From: Symbiodinium natans
Lineage: Eukaryota; Sar; Dinophyceae; Suessiales; Symbiodiniaceae
Assembly (NCBI GenBank): GCA_905221605.1
Contig: CAJNDS010002259.1
Span: 450,837-514,836 of the forward strand
DNA length: 64,000 nucleotides
Direction: 5' to 3'
Below the pieces are notes generated by a model that was not told the origin of the DNA, ran no database searches, and worked only from the letters and a program-made list of their open reading frames with translations. A program made the translations under genes and the position numbers. This document shows, piece after piece, positions 21,915 to 33,900 of this stretch (its first letter is position 1; each line of letters starts with the position of its first letter).

Positions 21915-24900
21915 TGCTTTCTCGGAACACGACAGGGTTTTTTAACTTTTAAAAAAACCCTAAATACGTTTAAAAAAAAAAACTAGATTGATTTTTATAA
22001 CGTTGAAAAACCCTAACTTGCTCTTCCATAGCGAGGTTGCTGCCCAGACAGTTTTAGTACTTCGTCAAGAACCCATTTGGTGGGAGCAGCCAGAACATGC
22101 TGCGCAGACCTTGTAGATGGACCCTAAACCCTAAACCCTAAACCCTGGTGTTGGTGGAGGGGGACTTCTTCGAGGGCATAGATGGCTGGTGGGGGTGAGC
22201 TACGATGTTTCACGTCTGGAGAACGATGCCGTTCCGCCCGAAAAAGGTGGTTGCAGTTTGAAAAAAAACTGAACCCTAAACCCTAAACCCTAGGAGCATC
22301 GACAGAATGGATCGCCTTGCGGGGCTTGGGCGTCCAGAGGGCGTTTGCCTTGGAAATTTGCGGGGTTAGGGTTTAGGGTTTATGGTTTAGGGGTTAGGGG
22401 TTAGGGGTTTAGGGTTTAGGGTTTGCATACAAAGCGATGTAGCTTGAATAACCTCCTGAACCCAGCCAGGATCGAGTTCCAACCCCTGAACCCCTAAACC
22501 CCGAGTTAAAACCCTCATACCCCTAAACCCCTAGACCCAGTGTCGAATTCCTCCAGGCCTGAAACTCGGAACCCGGGACTGTAGGCGGCAGAGCCGACGA
22601 CGCCTCGCTCGTGCAGCTCAATTCCAAAGCGCTTAGGCTTTAGGGTTTAGGGTCTCCCACTTGGCTCAAGAGGTGGGGTTTGCTTATGCCCCCGCATCAG
22701 ACCCCAAACCCTAAAGCCTCACCAGCTTAACGTGAGCCTTTGACAGTCCGCTGTGCCGCTCTTCGCAGCCAGGATTGCCAAGATCTACCCTCTCGACGCC
22801 ATGTTCGATTCACCGGATGATGTTCCGGATGACATTAAGAACAACAAGCGCCTCTTGTCCATACAGGATGTCCAAAGCCCTTAACACACGAAGCCCTAAA
22901 CCTTGAATCCTATACTCTCGGTTCAGGGTTTAGGGTTTTTAGGGATACCCTGAACAAAGCTCTTGTTTAGGTTTTCATGGTCCAACTCATGTCGCCATGG
23001 CTCCCAGCAGTATGCTTGAGGGGGTGACCTGCTGTTGTTGAAATTTAGACGAGTGAGTCCAGGTTTAGGGTTTAAAGTTTAGGGTTTTAGGGTTTAGGGT
23101 TTAAATTCAAGGTTTAAAGTTTAGGGTTTAGGGCTTAGGGCTGCCAGGACCAGGGGTAGGCACGTATTCCCTTTTTGGGGGTTTTAGGTTCCCTTACAAG
23201 GCCCTGAGAACCAAAAAGGGGCGCCCTTTTTATTCCTTTGCTGTAGTTGCCCCCAACCCTCAACCCTAAACCTTGGCATGTCCCCCCTTATACTAACAGT
23301 CCTTAATAGGGATGAAAATAGGGGGCACTAGAATCCCTATTAAGGACCCTACACCTTAAACCCTGTCCGGATAAGGGGGAACATCCCAAGCTAAACCTCG
23401 CGCTTCCTGCCACACAGGCTATGCCGGCGTGGAGGGATACACCATCGAGGCCTGGTGGTTAGGGTTGAGGGTTTGGAGTCTAGGATTTAATGTTTTGGGT
23501 TTAAGGTCCCAAACTGCTGGCTTGAGGATTTGAGGTTTCAGGTTAGGGCAAAGAGAAGCTGAAGGCCCTCTCGGGGGGCTGCTGCAGGGTATAAGAAAGA
23601 CTCGAAAACATCTTTTTCTAGAGACTCCCAGAAGAGGCTAAACCCTATTCCCTCAACCCTCAACCCTAAAACCCTAAACCGTCATGTAGGACAACCTCCC
23701 TGTGGCATCGAGCAGCTTCCAGACCCCAAGCCCTACACCCCAAACCCCAAGCCCTAAACCCCAAACCCTAAACCCTACACCCTGAAAGCCACACCTCTTT
23801 GCGCCAGGAAGTTGCAGAGGCCGTCAAGAAAGACTTTGGCAAGGCACCGGGTGAGTGACCTGGGCTTTAGGGCTTTTGGTTAAGGGTTTTAGGGTTTCCT
23901 AAACCCTAAACCCTAAACCCTAAACCCTAAACCCTAAACCCTAAACCCTAAACCCTAAACCCTAAACCCTAAACCCTAAACCCTAAACCCTAAACCCTAA
24001 ACCCTAAACCCTAAACCCTAAACTAAACCCTAACAGTGCTGTTGTGAACTAAGGGTCCCTTTGCGTTGGCCGGGGGCGGGGGGTGAGTGGGGAATCCTTT
24101 TCAAGGAATCCTATTCGACACAGAAGGCGTTTAGGCTCTAGTGTAGGGTCGAGGGTTCAGGTTCGGGTTTAGGTTCCCCTGAACCTTGGCATCCCGTCTC
24201 TACTATTCCTCCTGGTTCTTAGGAAGGTTTAGGATTTAGGGTTTAGGGTTTAAGGTTTAAAGTTTTGGGTTTAGGGTTTCGGGTCTCGGGTTTAGGTGTA
24301 TCACTATTTCGGGTTTAGAGTTATGAGTGCCGCATAAATACCCTCAAGTGCGTATTTAGGTACCTCATTCCCTCATTCCCTAGCAAGAGCCAGCCAGTAT
24401 TTGCTTAAGAACCCCCAAAAAAATCAAAGAGAATCGTCCTTCTAAGGGTAGTATAGGGATGATTGTTCTGTGCCCCAAGCACAGCAGAGTCCTATAATCA
24501 GCAGCACCCCAGCAGGCCCACAGACCCCAACCCCAGGTGTGACCAGTTATGACCCCTTTTTTAGGGTTTTCTCAGAACTCCTACTTATAACTACCCAGGT
24601 GACCTTTCGGCGTGACCAGTTATGACCCTTTTTAAGATTTATCTCATTGATAACCCTACTTCTAACTACCCCGGTAACCTTTTGGGGTCTTCTATAAGGA
24701 TGACAGTGCTTTGAGGGGGGTATATTTTACCGACACTTACTTCTAAGCCTCACGAGCGTCGAAGTGGCTGAATTAGCGACATGTCTGAGGATCGATGAAG
24801 AGAGAGACGGAGAGAACAAGAGTCAGACTGGGGAAAGGAAATCAGGAATCCAACGGGCATTCGCTTGTCGCTGCCCGAAAGGCCTTTTGCCAGGATCGAG

Positions 24901-27900
24901 CGCAGCAGAAATAAGCGTTGCCCAAACATGATTGGGATGGTTTAATCTCATACTGCCAACCAAACCAGCCACATCGCCTCCAAAGAAATCACGAAGATGG
25001 GATATTCGACTCACTGTCTGAATGGGATGTCCAGCTGCTTCGAACACTTTCACAACGTAAGTTTTCAACTTACGGGTCATACGTGACATGGGCATCCCTT
25101 TCGTCACAAAGCCACCTACGAACCCATACCTCGCGACGAATTCGCAGACTAGTTCGACCCACGACTGTCGCGTAGAAGATTGCCCTTCAGGAAAATACCA
25201 TTGGGAAGTAAGAACAAAGTTTAACACAAGCCGCATGGCTGGGATGTTCTTAATAGTATTCCCTCATGAGGTATCCTCCATCGCGACGTGAAGGTCTATT
25301 CTACTCGTGATGATGACTTCTTTACGCGCATAAGCGTATCTGGGATAAGCCCTCATGACATCGTCCCAAACACCTCCGTCAATCGGCAAGCCTTGCTTAA
25401 ACAGGTTGACGAAACTTTGAAGGCTGTCTTCATGAAAAGACGGGGGGGTATATGCCGGGGGTCCCCCCTTTGTTGGCAAATTCCAAGATCGATAAACCCC
25501 AAAACCTCGAAACCCCCAAAAACCCCTAAACTCTAAACCCTCAAACCCTAAACCCTAACCCTAAACCCTGAACCCTAAATCCTAAACCCTAAACCCCCAG
25601 ATCGACATCCTCGTGCACTCCCTGGCCAACGGCCCGGAAGTGACCAAGCCATTGCTGGAGACGAGCCGGAAGGTCCGACGGGGGGGCGAGGTTGTTGGCC
25701 TAAGCCCGAACATCCAAGCCTTTTTGCGGTCTAGGGCTTTAGGGTTTAGGGTTTAGGGTTTAGGGTTTAGGGTTTAGGGTTTTGGGTAGCCGTTTTTCTT
25801 ACTTATGGGTTAAGTCTAAACTGAAGTTTGGGTTTAGGTTTTATAGTGCTTGTTTGGGGTTCATAAACCCCTAGACCCTAGGCCAAATCTCGACATCCCA
25901 CACGCCCTCTGTTGGGGTTTGGGGGCCTTAGGATGTCGAACCTCCATGCTGGGACCCTCCCCATGCAACATGCAGGCTTGGGGTTTGGGGTTTAGGGTTT
26001 AGGGTTCAGAGTTTGGGGCTTAGGGTGGATGGCGATGGTGATGACGATGGTGGTGACGATGCTCGACGGTGATGACGACAATTAGGATGCCGAATGATTC
26101 GGACGGTTATGAGGTTGATGATTAGGATGGTTACCATGGCGATGAAGACGACGACTGCGATGGTGAGAGGCTGGCAGGAGGACTTGTGGGACTGTTCCTG
26201 ATGCAAGACGTAGACCCTAAACCTTAAACCCTAAACCCTGCACCCTGCACTCTAAACCCTAAACCCTAAACCCTACCCCCTGAACAACCCAGATGTTCCA
26301 CGTTCATTCGGCTGGACTCAGAGAACAGTGCGGGCAAGCGCCCGATTTTTCATGCTAAGGGCTAAACCCTAAACCCAAAACCCTAAACCTCTTGCCTTCA
26401 GAGTTGAGGGAGCCAACGGGTGTAAGGGAGCCTGATCCTCGGATGTGTCACAAAAAAAGGGGGGCTCAGCCTCGAATCCTAAGTCCTAAGCTACGTAAAC
26501 CCTAAGCCCTAAACCATAAACCCTAAACCCTAAACCCTAAACCGTGAACCCTGAACCCTAAACCCTACCCCCTGAACAGCATCCCAATGTTCCCAGCAAT
26601 GGCTTGGGTTCGGCCAGTGGCGTTTGTCGCCCCAGCGGTGGGAGCAACATCTCTGGCCTTGAAGGCACGATATTCTACACCAGAATCTAGACCTTTCTGG
26701 TTCGGTTTAGGGCTTAGGATATAGGGTTTACTGCTGTTTTGTCATTCTCTTTTAAAAGCCTCTGCAAGTGGCCATGAAAGTTACAAGTTTGTTGAATGGT
26801 GTTTCAAGAACACCCTAGGAGCAACACTCCAGCTTTCTGGCCATGTGGTGTCTGGGTCCCATGGAGTGCGTGAAAACTATCCCCTGGAGGTTGCAGATTT
26901 TCTGGAGGTTCACGGGTAGTCATCCGTAGAGTCTTCAGAGCCCGGATAGGCTGACAACCACTTACAACCATAGCTCATAGTGGCCCTACATACATATATA
27001 TATATATATATATATACATGGTCACTCCCTCGCCCCCCTCCCCCCCCGGCCCCCCTTTATGACCTTGATATCCCCAGTTAGGCCTACCTTAATGGACCTC
27101 CACGTGCAGGTTGAGGCTGGTACATCGGCACATTCAAACCCTGTCGGCCGAAGAGTTGGCCCTGCAGTGGCGGCCTAAGCCACATGATGTGGTGGTGGCC
27201 GTCCCGGCGAAACTGAAGTGCTGTTAGAGTAGTATAGCCTTCTTGGGGCCTTTTTTTTTTTTGGGGGGGGGGGGGGGGGGTAACTCGTGAACAAATCTCA
27301 GAGCCGCTAGACCCTAGACCTAAACCCTAAACCCTAAACCCGAAACCAAGCAAGGAAAAGCGGCACCACGATGCTGTTGCAGGCTGCTCATCAGCTGCGA
27401 ATGGCGGGTGCTTGGGGCCACGACGTCGACTTTGAGGACCAAATGGACGCTGTGCGGATCTGTACAGCCCATGAGGAGGGTTTAAGGTTTAGGGTTTAGG
27501 GTTTATAGGGTTTAGGGTGCCCCTTCTAAACCTTAAAAAACAACCAGGGCATTTCTACTTAGAGGTTGCTTCCTTGGGACTAAGGATGTGATCCCGATGC
27601 TGGAAGGGGGCCCTGGCTCGCTTCTGCCGACCAACCGCATCAACCAGGAGCAGCTCGCGGAGCCGCGGATCTACAAGTCACACCTCAAATGCAAGGCCTT
27701 TGACAGACCCAGGGGTAGGTTAGAAGATATGTTTTGAGTCTTGGTTTTTCCCTTAATCCCCTGAAGAATCCGGCCATAAAGATGAGATTTTTTGAGGGTC
27801 CCCAAAGCTACCCAAGGACTCAAGGTGAAGAGGGTCTATTGCTTCCGGGACCTGAAGGACGTGCTTGTGAGCGACTGGAGGTTCACAGCTTCCATCTTGG

Positions 27901-30900
27901 AATCCCCGGTGCCTCTTGAGACCTTTGCTGTGATGCGGGTTGTACCCGGGGGAGTTGACAGGGCGCTCAAGGATCTCTGTGACTGGTGGGAGCATCGCCA
28001 TGAATCCGACGTCTGCTTCTTGTTTTTTGAGGACGTCTTGGAGGATCGGGTGGCAGCTGTGGAAAGGCTGCAGGGACTGATGGAACTCAAGAAGGACAAG
28101 GAGCTTGCGAAGCTTGTTGCAGAGCAGTGCAGCCACACGTTCATGTCTGAGAACCATCGCAACTAGGGACCAGAGTAAGGCCGATGTTCCCTTCTTTGTG
28201 GGGGTTTAGGTTCCCTTATAAGCCCGAAAAAGCCTTGTTGTATTCCCAGGTTACTCTTGGGCCACCCAAAACCCTAAACCCTAAACCCTAAACCCTAAAC
28301 CCTAAACCCTAAACCCTAAACCCTAAACCCTAAACCCTAAACCCTAAACCCTAAACCCTAACCCTGAACCCTGAACCCTAAACCCTAAACCCTAAGCCCT
28401 AAACCCTAAACCCTAAACCCTAAACCCTAACCCCATTCCCAGGTTCCTCTTAGGATTTAAGGCAAATTTGACGACCACAAGATCATAGAGGCTCTGGATC
28501 GCCTCACAGGCGTCAGTCGCGCAAGTGCCTTGGTGGGGAAAGTGCGCAAGGATGCTCGGCGGGTTATTGGGCAGTGTTTGGGGTTTCGGGTGGGTTTAGG
28601 GTTCAGGGTTCAGGGTTCAGGGTTTTGGGGCAGGGACATGTTGGATTTTCCCTTAGTTGGGTTGAAGAGGATCGTATTCAGGAATATTTTTCCAGAAGGT
28701 TTTAAGATTGGGTCTTCAAACATTGTTCAGAGGCTTTCGGGGGCCATCCTAGGATGGCGGAAAGTCTGGAGAAGGGGCCGCGCTGCCCTTACCCGTGAAA
28801 GAGTGGCTCGACTGGAGGTGGGAGTGCATCGTCCACAAACGTCTGGGGTTTAAGAGCCTGGTCGACATGCGTGCTGCTTGGGCCGCAGAGTGCAGGCAAC
28901 ATGGCGGTATATCCTAAGGATGGGCCCGCGGTTCTAAGGAGCGACATGGGTAGTTCCCAAAGAAAGGGGGTACCCTTGTGATACCCCACAGAGAATGGAA
29001 TCCCTAAACCCATAACCCTAAACCCTGAACCCTAAACTCTAAACCCGAAACCCTACACCCTAAACCCCCAAACCCGAACCCCCCAAGAATGGTACCCCTA
29101 CTTTTGGAAAGCCCCGAATGAGATCCGGGTTCCGTCCCCCAGCAACTCCTCGAGACGATGTTTCCTAAGATGATTCGACTGCGCGCGGTATTCAAAAAGC
29201 TTTACATCCGGGTTTAGGGTTTAGGGTTTAGGGTTTAGGGTTTAGGGTTTAGGGTTTAGGGTTTAGGGTTTAGGGTTTAGGTGCCTCCTTAGGTGCTGAA
29301 GAGGCGACCGTTGAGCTGTAAGCTATTTTGGACATTGGATGTACTCATGTCCATAGCACTGCACCTGACCCGTAAAGACAAAAGGCTAGCCCTCTAAACT
29401 CCAAACCTCTCCCCCTAAACCCTGGACTGATGCTCCATGAGCTCGGAACTACTCTAAACGCACCACCCTTCAACAACTCAACTCTCGAAAATGAAAACCA
29501 TTTGATTTTAAAGCCTAAAAACCTAAAACATCAAAACACCCACATACCTAAGACCCTAGAATTAACCTCCAAGACCCTTAGAAGCCGTAATGAACCCAAA
29601 AAACCGCAAGGTAAGATCGTCAGCCCCAAACCACCCGAACCCGAAATCCGGCACTTCCCCCTGGTTGTTTATAGGGAATAAGGGAATTCGGCCCCTACAT
29701 ATAGCCTTTAAGGGATTGTATAGGTTACCTCATTCCCTCATTCCCTACTAAGAACCAGGGGTATAGGTGTTCAGGGTTTGGGGTTTAGGGTTTATAGGGT
29801 TTAGGGTTGGTTTAGGGTTTAGGGTTCCTGCACTTCAGGGCTACCTGGCGGCATCGTCGGCCTCCGCCTACTCCCTCGTCTCAATGGTTCAGAGCCCCAT
29901 GGCCAGGTCAGGGTTTAGGGTTTAGGGTTAGGGGTTTAGGGTATAGGGTTTAGGGTTTAGGGTAATTATAGGGTTCAGGGTTTAGGGCTTGCGGCTTCGG
30001 GCTTGGGGCTTCCCATTTTTCGAGGGTTTATGGAATAGGGCGGGTATATTCCCTTGTCTCAAGGGTACGTGCTCTAAATGCTTGGGTAGCTGCATGCGCG
30101 ACGGGCTTCGCCAGACTACGCCATCTCATGGCAAAAGCCGAAGCCCTAAAGCCCTAATGCACCGAACCCCTAAACTCTACAGCTCGAAACCCTAAAAGCC
30201 TGATGCCTCCGGTTCAGCCCACATCAACACCAACCCTAAACCCTTAGACCCTTACACCCTTAAACCCTTAAACCCTTAAACCCCTAACCCCTAAACCCTA
30301 AACCCTAAACCCTAAACCCTAAACCACCCTTAAACCAACCCTAAGACTCCCGAACAACCCGGACCCGAACACCCAAGATCTGAGCTCGTTCAAGGCCCCT
30401 GCGCCCCAGAAGGGCTGGGGTTTGCTGCAGATTTGTTGGGGACCTTAGGGGTTCCCCACACCCTAAACCCTAAACCCTGATAAACCCCAAGCCCTAAACC
30501 ATCAACCCCAACCAAGAAACACAACAACTGCATCCCTAAACCCTAAACCCTAAACCCCCTCAACCCCCCAAAACGCGAGGTTTTGCGCCCATCATGCCAG
30601 AGGGCAGCTCTGTCCTCTCCCTCTCCTACGTGGCAGCGGCATCTCGACGCCAGTACAACCGTCTTTGGGCTTGGGGGTTTGGGGTTGGGGGTTTAGGGTC
30701 TATAGGGTTTAGGGTCTATAGGGTATCGGGTTTAGGGTTTAGGGTTTAGGGTTCAGCGTGGCCACAGATGAACCTTGAACTTATTTGGCTAGGGCTTAGT
30801 GTTCAGTTCTTCGGGTTTTGAGGTTAGGGTTGCCGATGTCTCGAAGTTTTGCATTGCTCTTCCTTGGCTACTGGGTTTACTTTTGACTCGTTCAGGGAAC

Positions 30901-33900
30901 CCTCCAACAACAAACAGAAATATGCCCTCAAAGAAAATTGCAGCATCATGGCCAGTTATCTGTTCTTCTGTTCTTTAGGGTTGCTCCGAAAAAAAACCCT
31001 AAACCCTAAACTCTTTACCCTAAACCCCAAACCCTAAACCCTAAACTCTTTACCCTAAGCCCAACCACCTCCTCGCCCTTTGTCCCGCCCGGTCTCCTGG
31101 GCCCACCCCCCCCCCAGAGAATCCCTTAGGGACCCAAAAAGGACATAAGCATAAGCATTTTATAGGGATATCCCTACCTTATTGGGCTTCCTTATAAGGG
31201 GGTTTATATGGGATATCCCTATCCTGATTCTTGCTTATGTGTTGTTTTGGGGGCCCTAAGATTGCCCAGCTTCAGAGAAACATTTTCCGCGGAGAGTCCT
31301 GTCTTAAAAAGGGCAGCATGGCGCCCACCTCAGGTAGCTGTTGGCTGGGGGATTTTCGAAGGAAGTAGCCCTAAACCCTAAACCCTAAACCCTAAACCCT
31401 CTTACTGGGCAACATGGTTTGGTTTCGCTAGGGATGCCTGCAAGGCGTCAGGGCCCAACGCAGAACCCAGAACCGGCAAGTGAACCCTGAAGCCGCACAA
31501 GGCCCAAAAATCGCAGGCCAGACTACACCCAAAAGCGTTTATAGGGCTTTATAGGGGTTTGTAGCGCTTTATAGGTTTTCATAGGGTTTTTTAGGATTTT
31601 ATAGGGTTTAAGGCTTACAGGGGATAGGGTTTTTACCCTGAACATCGGTTCCTATCGGCTTGAGGGGAGAGCTCGCGAGGTCCGGACCATCCCTGGCTAC
31701 GGAGGGGGCATGAGTAGTGCCAAGGCAGGTGGGTCGGGATTTGGGACTTAGAGATGAGGGTTGAACCCTAAACCCTAAACCCTAAACCCTAAACCCTAAA
31801 CCCTAAACCCTAAACCCTAAACTGTGGAGGTTTGCTCTGGGTTTTCGGTGTTGTGAGTCAGAGGTTCAATTCCTGTGGTTGATGGCTTCGCTGTGTTCTG
31901 GAACCCGCTCGCGGGGCTTTCATTTTAGGCGTGTGGGTCTTCGGGCTCTGGCTTGAAAGGGGCTGCGCCCGCCAACGTTAAAGCAAGTCGAGCACGCACA
32001 GGAGCTTTTTCCTAACTTAGAAAGCCTTAGCCACAAGCCCTTAAGAGCCCCAAAACGAGCCGAAACTACCTGAGGCACCGAAACCCTGAAGCCTAAACCC
32101 TAAACCCTACCTGAACTCAAGTCCAAGCCCTGGATTCCGTACCCACGCCCTTGACGTCTTTAAACAAAGGGCCCCGTTCTCGATGATGAGGGCCCCTCTG
32201 TGGAGGATGAATAAGTAGCAGGGAGCCCCCCTGTAAAAAGGTATGCAAGAAGGTACATATTGACATAAATTTTCTAGAGCATGTATATGTATGTATATAT
32301 CTATATATGTGGTCTCGGGCTCCCAGGCCCTGCCCCCAACCCCCCATGTTGTCCCCCCGCCCTTGCCCGGTCCAAGACCCCGCCCCCCCAAACCCCCCAT
32401 GGCACCCGCCCCCCCCCCCCCCCACCATGGTCTCCGCCCCCCCCCCCCCCCCCCAAACCCTAAACCCCAAACCTCTCCTCTAAACCTTACACCAACCTTA
32501 AACCTCACACCCTTCACCTAAACCGTAAACCTTCAACCCCAAACGCCAACCCCCCATTCACAGCACAGGCAGGGGGGGTCAAAACCTTACACCCTAGACT
32601 TATGTAAACCCTAAACCTTAAACTCTAAACCCTAACACCCTAACCCCCCCACACCACAGGGGGGGGTCACAGGGGTAGCACGGGCGGCCGGTCTCTCAAA
32701 GCTTCAACCCCAAACGCTAACCCCAACCCTCCAGTCACACCACGAGCCTCAACCTTAGACCCTACACCCCGAACCCTAAACCCTAAACCTTAAGCACCAA
32801 ACCCTAAGCAGGGGGGGTCGGGGGGGGGGTGGGGGGGGGGGCGGGGGGCCCGGGATGGGGGGGGGGGGTGGGGGGGGGTGGGGGTGGGGGGACGGGGTGG
32901 GGGGGGGGGGGGGGGGGGTGGTGGGGCACGGGGGGTGGGGGGGGGGGAGGGGGGGGTGTGTGGGGGGGGGGGGGGGGGGGGGGTGGGGGGGGGGGGGCGG
33001 GGCATAGCTTTGTTGCTTATCTTATCTTATCTGATCTTATCTTATCTTATCTGAGATTCTGATCTGTCCCATTATAACGTATCATATTCTAATACATTGT
33101 ATTGGACTATACTATTTTATTTTTGCTATTATATTGTATTCCAGTACATTGTAGTATATTATGTTATACTATATCATATTATAGTATCGTATTATATATT
33201 ACATTATATTGTTTTATATTGCATTGCATTGCATTGCGATGCATTGTATTGCATTGCATTGTATTGTATTGTATTGTATTGTATTGTATTATATTGTATT
33301 GTATTGTATTGTATTATTAAACACTAGATTATATTATATTATATGATATGATATGATATATTGCAGACTGAGCCCGAACACGCCCTCTCAAGGCGCAGCT
33401 GGAGTCGGACACCCGAACTTTGGCCTATGAAGACGCTTGCCTGAACTGCCGATTGTTGTTCAGGGTTGAGGCTTTAGGGTTAGGGTTTAGGTTTGGGGTT
33501 TAGGGTTTGGGGTTTGGGGTTTGGGGTTTCGGGTTTCGGGTTTTTAGGGTTTTTAGGGTTTTTAGGGTTTTTAGGGGTTTTTAGTGTTTTTAGTGTTTTT
33601 GGGTTTAGGCCTTAGGGTTTAGGGTAGGGTTTAGGGTTTAGGGTTTAGGGTTTAGGGTTTAGGGTTTAGGGTTTAGGGTTTAGGGTTTAGGGTTTAGGGT
33701 TTAGGGTTTAGTTTTAGGGTTTAGGGTTTAGGGTTTAGGGTTTAGGGTTTAGGGTTTAGGGTTTAGGGTTTAGGGTTTAGGGTTTAGGGTTTAGGGTTTA
33801 GGGTTTAGGGTTTAGGGCTCTCCAAACTTTACGTAGACAGGCTCCTGTCACAGACCCCCAACCCCCAAACCCTCGATGTTCGGTATTTTCCGGTGCCGAA

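Noticed and set aside
22661-22670. TTGGCTCAAG, the last 10 nt of the dinoflagellate spliced leader
   Set aside because: Only 10 of 22 nt match, no upstream part, and it lies in a fabI intron; chance is likely. Without a longer relic I do not call a recycled retrocopy.
23844-23860. Canonical GTGAGT donor after fabI exon 9
   Set aside because: Using it would leave exon 9 in the wrong phase for exon 10; the GC donor seven bases earlier keeps the conserved FGK-IDILVH join.
32789-33327. Glycine-, proline- and cysteine/isoleucine-rich frames
   Set aside because: Products of G homopolymer and TATTG pentamer tracts.
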